DNA of 64,000 nt from Methylotenera_A sp046594915 (GTDB lineage Bacteria > Pseudomonadota > Gammaproteobacteria > Burkholderiales > Methylophilaceae), in NCBI GenBank assembly GCA_046594915.1, contig JBKJRC010000009.1, forward strand, positions 1-64,000, written 5' to 3'. The first letter of the stretch is position 1. Each line of letters opens with the position of its first letter. The notes under the pieces are model-generated. The model did not search any database. It saw nothing but the letters and a program-made list of their open reading frames with translations, and had not been told where the DNA came from. The translations under genes were made by a program, and so were the position numbers. Of the stretch, positions 32,788 through 41,603 are shown piece after piece.

Positions 32788-32827
32788 GCAAGCATTGCTT
32801 GCATGCACAAATTAAGTGCGAACGCAC
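32788..32827. promoter_or_regulatory. NtrC-like site and adjacent palindrome upstream of nasT
   Basis: GCAC (32805-32808), seven bases, then GTGC (32816-32819) match the NtrC dyad; GCAC at 32824-32827 gives an extra half-site. Just beside it is the palindrome GCAAGC-ATT-GCTTGC (32788-32802). The NtrC-like site is centred about 120 bases upstream of the predicted nasT transcription start, a normal enhancer distance. Confidence 0.7.
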
Positions 32828-32915
32828 CGACTTAACTATAAAAATCAGCTAAATAACTTAGCTAAATTGATTGAATTGAAAGTAAAGAATTTAAGTACGG
32901 GAGTATTTAATCGCG

Positions 32916-34712
32916 CTAAGCCAATTGCAGTTTGGCCAGCCGCGCATACAAGCCGCCTTGTTCGCGCAATTGGGCAGGGCTGCCCGTTTCTACAATGCGG
33001 CCATTTTCTAGCACAATAATACGATTGGCTTTTTGCACCGTACTTAATCGGTGGGCAATCATCAACGTGGTGCGACCTTGCATCGCCGCGTTTAAGCCTT
33101 GCTGTACTAAAATCTCGCTCTCCGCATCCAGCGCGCTGGTGGCTTCGTCCAATAATAAAATCGGCGCATCTTTTAAAATGGCGCGCGCAATGGCGATGCG
33201 TTGACGTTGCCCGCCCGATAATCGGGTGCCGCGTTCACCTAAAAATGTTTGGTAGCCGCCTGGCAATTTTTGTATAAATTCGTCTACCTGCGCTGCTTTG
33301 GCAGCGGTAATCACTTCTGCATCCGTTGCGCCAGGTTTGCCGTAGCGAATATTTTCTAAGGCATTGGCCGAAAAAATCACCGCATCTTGCGGCACGATTG
33401 CAATATTACCGCGCAAACTATTTAAACTGAGCGAATTGATTGCTTGCCCATTAATCGTGATTTCGCCCGACGTAGGTTCATAAAAGCGAAGCAGACATTG
33501 AAATAAAGTAGTTTTGCCTGCGCCAGAAGGGCCAACCAAAGCAATTGTTTCGCCTGCAGCAATGGTTAAGTTAATGCCATCCAAAGCCGCAATTTGCGGA
33601 CGCGATGGGTAGTGAAAAACCACGTTTCTAAATTCAATGGTTGCTTGCGTTGGGTAGACTAAGGTTTGTGCATTTTTAAGCTCGGTAATCGCGGCATCGG
33701 CATGCAGCAATTCTAATAATCGCTCTGTCGCGCCCGCCGCGCGCATCACCTCTCCCCACACTTCTGCCATGGTGCCCACCGCGCCCGCCACCATTAGCGC
33801 ATACAACACAAATGACGCCAATTCGCCGCCTGTCATGCTGCCAGTGCTCACTTGCCTTGCGCCAATCCACAGCACAAAAATAATGGTGCCTAATATGGCG
33901 CTAACCATTAATAGCGTTAATGCAGAACGCACTTTGACGCGTTTTAAAGCGGTGTTAAAGCTGATGTTTGCGCTAGTGGTAAAGCGTGAAATCTCAGCTA
34001 ATTCCTGCGTATACGATTGCACGGTTGGCATCGCATTTAATATTTCGCCTGCCATGGCAGAGCTATCGGCAATGCGATCTTGCGATTCGCGCGATAGTTT
34101 TTTGACTTTGCGTCCAATTAAGATAATCGGCAGAATTAACAGTAACATTAAGCCGATATTGAGTGAAAATAAGTAAAAATTGGTGACTGCCAGCATGATC
34201 ATGCCACCGATAAACTGAAATAAACTGCGTAAACCCATGGAAATGGAGCTGCCAACCACCGTTTGAATCAACGTTGTATCGCCCGTTAAACGCGATAATA
34301 CTTCGCCCGTTTGCGTGGTTTCAAAAAACTGTGGGCTTTGTGTCATCACGCGTGCGTATACCGCGCTACGCAAGTCTGCTGTAACGCGTTCGCCTACCCA
34401 CGAAATATTGTAATAACGCAGTGATATCATCAGCGCCCAAAAAACTGCTAACACAAACATCACCAAAAAATGACCGTTTAAACTTAGATTGCTCAATAAA
34501 CCATTGCTGGATTTGCTTGTTGCGGCATTGCTAATAAATCCAAAATCAATCAAATCGCGAAAAGCCAGCGGCACTAATAACAATGTGGCCGAGCCTAAAC
34601 ACAACAATACAAAAGCCAAAACAACACGTGTGCGATAAGGTTTTAAAAATGGCCATAAATTAGCCAGCGGCGATAGTTTTTTGGAGGCGGTTTTGGCGGA
34701 ATTATTTTGCAT
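32916..34712 (-). CDS. ABC exporter, fused permease-ATPase (MsbA-related)
   Basis: A 598-residue half-transporter with an N-terminal six-helix membrane domain (about 25-310) and a C-terminal nucleotide-binding domain. The latter contains Walker A ALVGPSGAGKTTLFQ, signature LSGGQRQRIAIARAIL, Walker B ILLLDEATSALD and switch His in MIAHRLSTV. The intracellular-loop region has VTADLRSAVYARVMTQSP. It resembles the MsbA-related exporters common in proteobacteria; it may export lipids or drugs, and the substrate cannot be told. It is upstream of and co-directional with nasT, about 200 bases away, but appears unrelated to nitrate. Confidence 0.88.
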   Translation of the reverse strand: MQNNSAKTASKKLSPLANLWPFLKPYRTRVVLAFVLLCLGSATLLLVPLAFRDLIDFGFISNAATSKSSNGLLSNLSLNGHFLVMFVLAVFWALMISLRYYNISWVGERVTADLRSAVYARVMTQSPQFFETTQTGEVLSRLTGDTTLIQTVVGSSISMGLRSLFQFIGGMIMLAVTNFYLFSLNIGLMLLLILPIILIGRKVKKLSRESQDRIADSSAMAGEILNAMPTVQSYTQELAEISRFTTSANISFNTALKRVKVRSALTLLMVSAILGTIIFVLWIGARQVSTGSMTGGELASFVLYALMVAGAVGTMAEVWGEVMRAAGATERLLELLHADAAITELKNAQTLVYPTQATIEFRNVVFHYPSRPQIAALDGINLTIAAGETIALVGPSGAGKTTLFQCLLRFYEPTSGEITINGQAINSLSLNSLRGNIAIVPQDAVIFSANALENIRYGKPGATDAEVITAAKAAQVDEFIQKLPGGYQTFLGERGTRLSGGQRQRIAIARAILKDAPILLLDEATSALDAESEILVQQGLNAAMQGRTTLMIAHRLSTVQKANRIIVLENGRIVETGSPAQLREQGGLYARLAKLQLA

Positions 34713-34886
34713 GATTAATTAACAATTTTGATGAATTAAGTGTTCTGCGTTAAATATTGACGCTTTTAGGGGGTTAAGTGTAGCATCCGTAGCGCATTGT
34801 ATGGAGCTTGAGTAACTGCACTAGGTTCATCCGCTCAGTGTGATTTATACTAATCAACATTATTTGTTCAATTACTTTATTTCGAA

Positions 34887-36971
34887 ATGATGTCAGCAAT
34901 CATGCCTAAAAACTTCAAATTTATTCTGTGGATATTAGTTGGATTGTTGGGTACTGTTGCATTAAGTACTATTGCATTAAACCGCGGCGAAAGCATTAAT
35001 GCGCTGTGGTTGATTACCGCTGCGGTATGTATTTACGCCATTGCATACCGCTTTTATGCAGCGTGGATTGCGGCAAAAGTGTTGATGGTGGACGAAACGC
35101 GCGCCACACCAGCCGAAAGATTGAACAACGGCCGCGATTATATGCCGACCAATAAATGGGTGGTGTTTGGTCACCATTTTGCAGCGATTGCTGGCCCAGG
35201 GCCATTAGTTGGCCCGACTTTGGCGGCGCAATTTGGTTATTTGCCCGGCACATTATGGATTCTAATTGGTGCGGTGCTGGGGGGCGCGGTGCAAGATATG
35301 GTGACATTGTTTTTCTCCACGCGCCGCAACGGCAAAAGTTTGGGCCAAATGGCGCGTGATGAAATTGGCGTTATCGGCGGCACGGCTGCCTTGCTAGGCA
35401 CTTTTATGATTATGATTATTTTAATCGCGGTGCTGGGTTTGGTGGTGGTAAATGCCATGAAACACAGCCCATGGGCGACTTCTACCGTTGCCGCGACCAT
35501 TCCAATTGCGATGTTAATCGGGCTTTATATGCGCCATATTCGCCCTGGACGCGTGATGGAAGCATCGGCTATTGGTGTTGCCTTGCTTCTGCTGTCGGTT
35601 TTTGCGGGTGGCTGGATCGATCACAATCAAACTTTACGCGTATTTTTTGACCATGATGGACTGCCATTGGCGTATGCGATTATTGTGTATGGCTTTGCAG
35701 CGGCAGTGTTGCCAGTGTGGTTATTGCTAGCGCCGCGCGATTATCTATCGACTTATATGAAACTGGGTACAGTGATTTTGCTGGCCATTGCGATTGTCAT
35801 TTTACGACCCGATATTCATATGCCTGCCATGACCCAATTTACCGATGGCTCAGGGCCTATTTTTGGCGGCAAGCTGTTTCCGTTTGTGTTCATCACCATT
35901 GCTTGCGGCGCCATTTCTGGTTTTCATGCACTAATTGCCTCTGGCACAACGCCTAAATTATTAGCAAATGAGGGCGATATTCGCATGATAGGCTATGGTG
36001 CGATGTTGCTGGAAAGTTTTGTGGCGATTATGGCAATGATTGCTGCAACGGTATTAGAGCCAGGCGTATTTTTTGCCATCAATAGCCCGGCAGGCGTGGT
36101 GGGCAAAGGGGCGATTGACGCAGTCGCCAAAATTAATAGCTGGGGTTTTGCGGTCACAGTTGAGCAAATGAACCAGTTAGCAACAGACATGGGCGAAAGC
36201 AGCTTGTTTGCACGCACAGGCGGCGCGCCCAGTTTGGCAGTTGGCATGGCTAGCATATTTGGCAACGCATTTGGCAAAGGTTTGCTGGCGCTTTGGTATC
36301 ACTTTGCCATTATGTTTGAGGCGATTTTTATCTTAACCACACTAGATGCCGGCACCAGAGTGGGGCGCTTTATGCTGCAAGATATGCTGGGAAACTTTAG
36401 TAAGCGTTTGGGCGAAACTTCCTATATGCCATCTGTCATATTAACAAGTGCGATAGTAGTGGCGGGTTGGGGTTATTTTTTGTATATCGGCGTGATAGAC
36501 CCAAATGGTGGCGTGAATATTTTATGGCCGCTGTTTGGCATCTCTAACCAAATGCTGGCGGCCATTGCGCTTGGTGTGGCAACAGGTATTTTAGTGAAAT
36601 CGGGGCGATTAAGATATGCGTGGGTAACTGGTTTGCCTTTAGTTTGGCTAGTGATGATTACCAGCACCGCGGCCTATCAAAAAGTGTTTTCCGATGATAT
36701 CAGAATCGGTTTTTTTGCGGCGGCAAACGATTTAAGCAGCAAATTAGCCAGCGGTGCTTTGCCGATTGAAAAAGCTACTGTTGCGCCGCAACTGATTTTT
36801 AACCAACATTTAGATGCCTACTTAACACTATTTTTTGTGGCAATGTTGTGGATTGTGATTATCGATATGCTGCTGGTGTGCGCGCGACACATAGCTGGCA
36901 AACCTGTGTTGCCATGCACAGAAACGCCGCATGTGGAAACGCAGTTGGACAATAATTGGGTCAGAGATTAG
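34887..36971 (+). CDS. cstA: Carbon starvation protein A (peptide/pyruvate transporter family)
   Basis: A 694-residue polytopic inner-membrane protein with about sixteen hydrophobic segments. CstA landmarks are RLNNGRDYMPTNKWVVFGHH near 83-102 and FAAIAGPGPLVGPTLAAQFG directly after, with GAISGFHALIASGTTPKLLA near 338. The family imports peptides or pyruvate during carbon limitation. It is followed by the small YbdD-type gene, the usual partner. The region upstream holds a TATACT -10-like element near 34846 but no clear -35. Confidence 0.93.
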   Translation: MMSAIMPKNFKFILWILVGLLGTVALSTIALNRGESINALWLITAAVCIYAIAYRFYAAWIAAKVLMVDETRATPAERLNNGRDYMPTNKWVVFGHHFAAIAGPGPLVGPTLAAQFGYLPGTLWILIGAVLGGAVQDMVTLFFSTRRNGKSLGQMARDEIGVIGGTAALLGTFMIMIILIAVLGLVVVNAMKHSPWATSTVAATIPIAMLIGLYMRHIRPGRVMEASAIGVALLLLSVFAGGWIDHNQTLRVFFDHDGLPLAYAIIVYGFAAAVLPVWLLLAPRDYLSTYMKLGTVILLAIAIVILRPDIHMPAMTQFTDGSGPIFGGKLFPFVFITIACGAISGFHALIASGTTPKLLANEGDIRMIGYGAMLLESFVAIMAMIAATVLEPGVFFAINSPAGVVGKGAIDAVAKINSWGFAVTVEQMNQLATDMGESSLFARTGGAPSLAVGMASIFGNAFGKGLLALWYHFAIMFEAIFILTTLDAGTRVGRFMLQDMLGNFSKRLGETSYMPSVILTSAIVVAGWGYFLYIGVIDPNGGVNILWPLFGISNQMLAAIALGVATGILVKSGRLRYAWVTGLPLVWLVMITSTAAYQKVFSDDIRIGFFAAANDLSSKLASGALPIEKATVAPQLIFNQHLDAYLTLFFVAMLWIVIIDMLLVCARHIAGKPVLPCTETPHVETQLDNNWVRD

Positions 36972-36999
36972 TTAAGGATTGATTTTAAGGTAAAAGTGA

Positions 37000-37191
37000 A
37001 TGTTTAAAAAATTACGCCATTGTTGGCATTTAATCAGGCAGTTATCGGGCGACGATGCTTATGCGCAGTATGCAAAACATCATGCCGATTTTCATGCTTG
37101 CAGTGTAGATGCCCCGCCGTTATTAACGCGTAAAGAATTTTACAAATATTGGCAAGACAGTAAATGGAAAGGCATGAAACGATGCTGCTAG
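37000..37191 (+). CDS. YbdD/YjiX-family small protein
   Basis: A 63-residue protein of the YbdD/YjiX (DUF466) family, nearly always encoded directly after cstA-type transporters and needed for their function in E. coli. It shows the family pattern LRHCWHLIRQLSGDDAYAQY, then LLTRKEFYKYWQDSKWKGMK and a Cys-Cys end. It lies 28 bases after cstA and overlaps the next gene by ten bases, so all three are likely one operon. Confidence 0.9.
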   Translation: MFKKLRHCWHLIRQLSGDDAYAQYAKHHADFHACSVDAPPLLTRKEFYKYWQDSKWKGMKRCC

Positions 37192-37508
37192 ACTTATCAC
37201 AACATTCGTCTCAAGAATTGTCACAAGACTTAACCCTCAAAAAGACACAAAAAATGGATTTATTAGCAGAAGATATTGCCAGAATCATTGAAATGGCTTG
37301 GGAAGACCGTACGCCGTTTGAAGCGATTGAAGTGCAGTTTGGTTTAAATCAGGACGGCGTCATTAAATTAATGCGCCGACAGTTAAAACTCAATTCTTTT
37401 AAGCTATGGCGCCAGCGTACGCACGGACAAAAAACTAAACACTTAAAGCTACGCAGCCCTGATGTCTCTAGGCATCAATCCAAACAACATAACAAATTGT
37501 ATCGGTAA
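37182..37508 (+). CDS. TIGR03643/DUF2805-family protein
   Basis: A small basic protein of about 108 residues. The conserved core EDIARIIEMAWEDRTPFEAI and EVQFGLNQDGVIKLMRRQL matches the TIGR03643 (DUF2805) family, whose members look like small helix-turn-helix proteins of unknown role. The C-terminal tail is rich in Lys, Arg and His. The start is set at the ATG at 37182 (MLLDLSQ), with AAAGG upstream, overlapping the YbdD-type stop. The ATG at 37164 in the same frame is also possible, and a later Met (MDLLAED) starts the conserved part. Confidence 0.8.
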   Translation: MLLDLSQHSSQELSQDLTLKKTQKMDLLAEDIARIIEMAWEDRTPFEAIEVQFGLNQDGVIKLMRRQLKLNSFKLWRQRTHGQKTKHLKLRSPDVSRHQSKQHNKLYR

Positions 37509-37529
37509 GTGCACTAAAGCGCACTGTGT

Positions 37530-37721
37530 TTACATGCGTTGATAAATTCTATCTATTTGCATTTCATCTTGCACTTCATCCATCTCCTGCGATTTATACG
37601 CTTCATACTCTGTCACATTAGCACCTAAACGCATTCTGTCGACTTTAATGGGCCGATATTCGGCAATGATATAGTCGAATTCTGGCTCTTTTTTAAATAA
37701 ACGTTCAAATAATTTTTTCAT
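37530..37721 (-). CDS. Hypothetical small charged protein (63 aa)
   Basis: A 63-residue, strongly charged frame with no recognised family. It has a basic start (MKKLFERLFKKEPEF), a middle IIAEYRPIKVDRMRLG and an acidic Gln-rich end (DEVQDEMQIDRIYQRM), and looks helical and soluble. It lies alone on the minus strand between the cstA operon and lgt. The codon pattern looks like coding sequence, but the ribosome binding site is weak, so it may or may not be expressed. Confidence 0.45.
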   Translation of the reverse strand: MKKLFERLFKKEPEFDYIIAEYRPIKVDRMRLGANVTEYEAYKSQEMDEVQDEMQIDRIYQRM

Positions 37722-37747
37722 GATATTTCGATTCGAAACTTAAGTGA

Positions 37748-37777
37748 GTTGCTTGCAATATTGATACTGCAAGCAAC
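37748..37777. repeat. Inverted repeat between lgt and the 63-aa ORF
   Basis: GTTGCTTGCA (37748-37757) and TGCAAGCAAC (37768-37777) form a perfect 10-bp stem with a 10-base loop. There is no T-run, so a terminator is unlikely. It may be a regulator site or an mRNA end for lgt. It is the only structure seen in the 191-base gap. Confidence 0.6.
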
Positions 37778-37912
37778 GTGCCAAAAACTTGAATCAAAAT
37801 TTTTTAATTAACGTATTGATTTTATTAATTAAATTTTAAACGCGACTTAGTCCTTTTTAAAGCGATGTTGTAATTTAATGATTAATGTTTAATTTTCATC
37901 AAAAATATAGGG

Positions 37913-38710
37913 TTAACTTGGTTTATTAAACGCCCCCGCGTTGGCTTTAAACCACATCCAGATGCCAATCAAAATCATTGGCAAACTCAACCATTGCCCC
38001 ATACTTAAGCCCAGTTGCAGCAAGCCTAAATAGTCATCGGGCTGGCGCGTGAATTCCACTAGAAATCTAAAGCTGCCGTAACCGATTAAAAATAACGCAG
38101 ATATGGCGCCAATTGGACGCTGTTTGCGCGAAAACCACCACAAAATACAAAATAAGGCCACGCCTTCTAAAGCGAATTCATACAGCTGAGAAGGGTGGCG
38201 CGCAATCATATCGGCTTGTGGGAAAATCATGCCGAAATTAGCGTTGGTTGCTCTGCCCCATAACTCGCCATTAATAAAGTTGCCCATGCGTCCAGCGCCT
38301 AAACCAATTGGTACTAAAGGCGCAACAAAATCCATGATTTTTAGCCACGGTTGTGGATATTTTCGGGTAAAAAAGAACATCGCGACTAATACACCTAAAA
38401 AACCGCCGTGAAAGCTCATGCCGCCTTGCCACACTTTAAAAATATCTAGTGGGCTGTGTAGAAAGCTACTAAATTGGTAAAATAATACATAGCCGATTCT
38501 GCCGCCTAAAATCACGCCCAACGCGCCATAAAACAGCGAATCATCAATCATTTGATTGGTCCAATTAAACCAAGGTTTGTGTTTGACTTGATAGCGACCC
38601 AGCGCGAAAAACGCCAGGAAGCCCATCAGATACATTAACCCGTACCAATGAATGCCAAAACTATCGGTGATATGCAAGGCGACTGGGTCAAATTGTGGAT
38701 GAGTGTACAT
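37913..38710 (-). CDS. lgt: Prolipoprotein diacylglyceryl transferase
   Basis: Inner-membrane enzyme that moves diacylglyceryl from phosphatidylglycerol to the lipobox Cys of prolipoproteins, the first lipoprotein maturation step. The 265 residues have about seven hydrophobic segments and the family motifs HWYGLMYLMGFLAFFALGR near 21-39, GGRIGYVLFYQ, and the signature GAGRMGNFINGELWGR near 138-153 with the conserved Arg and Asn. Length is normal. It is divergent from ilvD with a 64-base gap. Confidence 0.95.
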   Translation of the reverse strand: MYTHPQFDPVALHITDSFGIHWYGLMYLMGFLAFFALGRYQVKHKPWFNWTNQMIDDSLFYGALGVILGGRIGYVLFYQFSSFLHSPLDIFKVWQGGMSFHGGFLGVLVAMFFFTRKYPQPWLKIMDFVAPLVPIGLGAGRMGNFINGELWGRATNANFGMIFPQADMIARHPSQLYEFALEGVALFCILWWFSRKQRPIGAISALFLIGYGSFRFLVEFTRQPDDYLGLLQLGLSMGQWLSLPMILIGIWMWFKANAGAFNKPS

Positions 38711-38774
38711 ATTTAGTCTTAAGATTTGCTGTAAAATAGCTATTATACGTTTTTATTGTTTGAGGTTTGCCATT

Positions 38775-40625
38775 ATGCCAGTTTATCGTTCTCGCACTAC
38801 CACTCACGGCCGCAATATGGCGGGTGCACGCGCTTTGTGGCGCGCTACGGGCATGAAAGATGGCGATTTTGACAAGCCGATCATCGCCATCTCTAATTCA
38901 TTTACGCAATTTGTACCAGGCCATGTGCATTTAAAAGATTTGGGCCAATTAGTGGCGCGTGAGATTGAGCGTGCAGGCGGTGTCGCCAAAGAATTCAATA
39001 CTATCGCGGTTGATGACGGCATTGCCATGGGGCATGGCGGCATGTTATACAGCTTGCCAAGCCGCGATTTAATTGCCGATTCGGTTGAATACATGGTGAA
39101 TGCGCACTGTGCAGATGCGCTAGTGTGTATTTCGAATTGCGACAAAATCACGCCTGGCATGTTGATGGCCGCGTTGCGCTTAAATATCCCCGTGATATTT
39201 GTATCTGGCGGGCCGATGGAGGCCGGTAAGGTAAATTGGCAAGGCGAAGAATTGAAGTTGGATTTGGTGGATGCGATGGTGGCCGCCGCCGATGAGCGCG
39301 TCAGCGATGCAAAATCAGACGCGATTGAGCGTTCCGCTTGCCCAACCTGTGGTAGCTGTTCGGGCATGTTTACCGCAAATTCGATGAACTGTTTAACTGA
39401 GGCGCTTGGTCTAAGTTTGCCTGGAAACGGTTCTACGCTTGCAACCCACGGCGCGCGCAAGCAATTATTTTTGCAAGCAGGTCGCGTGATTGTAGATTTA
39501 GCAAAACGCCATTATGAGCAAGATGATTATTCAGTTTTACCCAGAAATATTGCCACCATGCAAGCGTTTGAAAATGCCATGAGTTTAGATGTGGCAATGG
39601 GCGGCTCAACTAATACAGTATTGCATTTGCTGGCGGCTGCACACGAAGCTGGGCTTGATTTCACCATGAGTGATATTGATAGAATCTCTAGAAAAGTGCC
39701 ATGCGTGAGCAAAGTTGCCCCAGCCACGCAAAAATACCATATGGAAGATGTGCATCGCGCAGGTGGCGTAATGAGTATTTTGGCTGAGTTAAGCCGCGGC
39801 GGTTTAATTCACCGCGATATTCCAACGGTGCATTCCGCTACTTTAGGCGCGGCGCTAGATAAATGGGATATTACGACTACACAAGACGAAGACGTGAAGA
39901 AATTCTATCGCGCAGCCCCTGGCGGCATTCAAACGACAATCGCGTTTAGTCAAAGCATGTTATGGCCAGATCTGGATACAGACCGCGCCAACGGTTGTAT
40001 TCGCGATATTGAGCATGCGTATTCAAAAGATGGCGGCTTGGCTGTGTTATACGGCAATATTGCGTTAGATGGCTGTATCGTGAAAACCGCTGGTGTAGAT
40101 GACTCTATACTCAAGTTTACAGGCCGCGCACGCGTATTTGAGTCACAAGATTCAACCGTTGAAGCAATTTTAAATGATCAAATCGTGGCTGGCGACGTCG
40201 TGGTGATTCGCTATGAAGGCCCACGTGGCGGCCCTGGCATGCAAGAAATGCTGTATCCAACCAGCTATTTAAAATCGAAAGATTTAGGCAAAGCCTGTGC
40301 CTTATTAACCGATGGTCGTTTTTCAGGTGGTACATCAGGTTTAAGCATTGGACACGCCTCGCCAGAGGCAGCCGAAGGCGGCGCAATCGGCTTGGTTGAA
40401 GAAAATGACACGATTGAAATTGATATCCCAAATCGTACCGTGCATTTGGCGATTTCGGATGAAGAAATGGCGCACCGCCGCGCGCGCATGGAAGCAAAAG
40501 GCAAGGCGGCTTGGAAGCCAGTGAATCGCACGCGCCAAGTTTCGTTTGCGTTACGCGCTTACGCGGCAATGACGACTAGCGCGGCCAGGGGCGCAGTACG
40601 TGATGTGACTCAGATAGAGAAATAA
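38775..40625 (+). CDS. ilvD: Dihydroxy-acid dehydratase
   Basis: IlvD converts 2,3-dihydroxy-isovalerate and 2,3-dihydroxy-3-methylvalerate to the matching keto acids in branched-chain amino-acid synthesis. The open frame reaches back to 38703, but the ATG at 38775 gives MPVYRSRTTTHGRNMAGARA and 616 residues, equal to the E. coli enzyme, with TGAGG upstream. Fe-S and active-site motifs are CISNCDKITPGMLMAALRLN near 121 and CPTCGSCSGMFTANSMNCL near 192. The C-terminus has LLTDGRFSGGTSGLSIGH. It stands alone next to divergent lgt. Confidence 0.97.
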   Translation: MPVYRSRTTTHGRNMAGARALWRATGMKDGDFDKPIIAISNSFTQFVPGHVHLKDLGQLVAREIERAGGVAKEFNTIAVDDGIAMGHGGMLYSLPSRDLIADSVEYMVNAHCADALVCISNCDKITPGMLMAALRLNIPVIFVSGGPMEAGKVNWQGEELKLDLVDAMVAAADERVSDAKSDAIERSACPTCGSCSGMFTANSMNCLTEALGLSLPGNGSTLATHGARKQLFLQAGRVIVDLAKRHYEQDDYSVLPRNIATMQAFENAMSLDVAMGGSTNTVLHLLAAAHEAGLDFTMSDIDRISRKVPCVSKVAPATQKYHMEDVHRAGGVMSILAELSRGGLIHRDIPTVHSATLGAALDKWDITTTQDEDVKKFYRAAPGGIQTTIAFSQSMLWPDLDTDRANGCIRDIEHAYSKDGGLAVLYGNIALDGCIVKTAGVDDSILKFTGRARVFESQDSTVEAILNDQIVAGDVVVIRYEGPRGGPGMQEMLYPTSYLKSKDLGKACALLTDGRFSGGTSGLSIGHASPEAAEGGAIGLVEENDTIEIDIPNRTVHLAISDEEMAHRRARMEAKGKAAWKPVNRTRQVSFALRAYAAMTTSAARGAVRDVTQIEK

Positions 40626-40665
40626 TGAATGCAGTAATAGAATGACCAAGCGATAGGATGACAAA

Positions 40666-41589
40666 ATGGGCAATAAAGTAGTAGAACAACAATTATTAGA
40701 CCAAGACTTTGCTTTTAAGCCAGAGCTTAAATTCAATGAAGATGGTCATGGCCTGCAGTTTATCGAAATCGATAATAATCTAGCCACTGCAAAAATTGCC
40801 CTGCAAGGCGCGCATGTGATGCAATGGCAGCCCAAAGCAGTGGCAGATCCAGTATTATGGTTATCCAGTAATGCACGCTATGTACAGGGCCGCTCTATTC
40901 GTGGAGGCGTGCCAATTTGCTGGCCATGGTTTGGCGCACATCCAACCGATAGTAGCTATTGTCCGCATGGTTTTGCACGCGTGATGCCATGGCATTTAAT
41001 CGATGCAGATACTCTGCAGAATGGCGCAACGCGTTTGGTTTTACAAATTGTCGATACGCCAGTGGGCAAAAAACAATTGTCCTATCCGTACACGCTGACG
41101 CTGACTATTACCATTGGCGAAACGCTGAAATTGGATTTATCTACCACCAATCACGGCACGCATCCGTTTATGATTGGTGAGGCATTTCACACTTATTTTA
41201 ATATTAGCGATATTACAAAGGTTAAGTTAACGGGCCTTGAAGAAGGTATTTACGCCGATAAAGTACAAAATTATGAGCGCAGCATGCAGCACGGTAGTAT
41301 CAAATTTAACACAGAGTTTGACCGCGTTTATATCAACACCACCAGCGATTGTGTGATTGAAGATACTGGCTTAAATCGTAAAATCCGTGTGGCTAAATCG
41401 GGCAGTAATGCAACGGTGGTATGGACGCCGTGGGGCGATAAAGCGAACCAAATGGGTGATATGGGCACAACTGATGAATGGCGCAATATGCTGTGTATTG
41501 AAACGGCTAATGCGATGGAAAACAGCGTGGTTGTTAACCCCAATCAAACACATACATTGACAGCCGAATACAGTATTGAAGATTTTTAG
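40666..41589 (+). CDS. Glucose-6-phosphate 1-epimerase (YeaD type, aldose 1-epimerase family)
   Basis: A 307-residue galactose-mutarotase-fold protein. Key segments are GGVPICWPWFGAHPTDSSYC near 85-104, the catalytic His in HGFARVMPW, GEAFHTYFNISD near 172, and NMLCIETANAME near 271, with the catalytic Glu in CIE. This pattern is that of the D-hexose-6-phosphate mutarotase group (E. coli YeaD), which interconverts alpha and beta anomers of glucose-6-phosphate. It follows ilvD by 40 bases and precedes the DUF255 protein by 14 bases, so the latter two may be cotranscribed. Confidence 0.88.
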   Translation: MGNKVVEQQLLDQDFAFKPELKFNEDGHGLQFIEIDNNLATAKIALQGAHVMQWQPKAVADPVLWLSSNARYVQGRSIRGGVPICWPWFGAHPTDSSYCPHGFARVMPWHLIDADTLQNGATRLVLQIVDTPVGKKQLSYPYTLTLTITIGETLKLDLSTTNHGTHPFMIGEAFHTYFNISDITKVKLTGLEEGIYADKVQNYERSMQHGSIKFNTEFDRVYINTTSDCVIEDTGLNRKIRVAKSGSNATVVWTPWGDKANQMGDMGTTDEWRNMLCIETANAMENSVVVNPNQTHTLTAEYSIEDF

Positions 41590-41603
41590 GGGGTGATATT
41601 AGG

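Noticed and set aside
38804..39460. 218-codon open frame on the minus strand inside ilvD
   Set aside because: It is wholly antisense to a clear ilvD and shows no domain; it follows from the codon pattern of the real gene.
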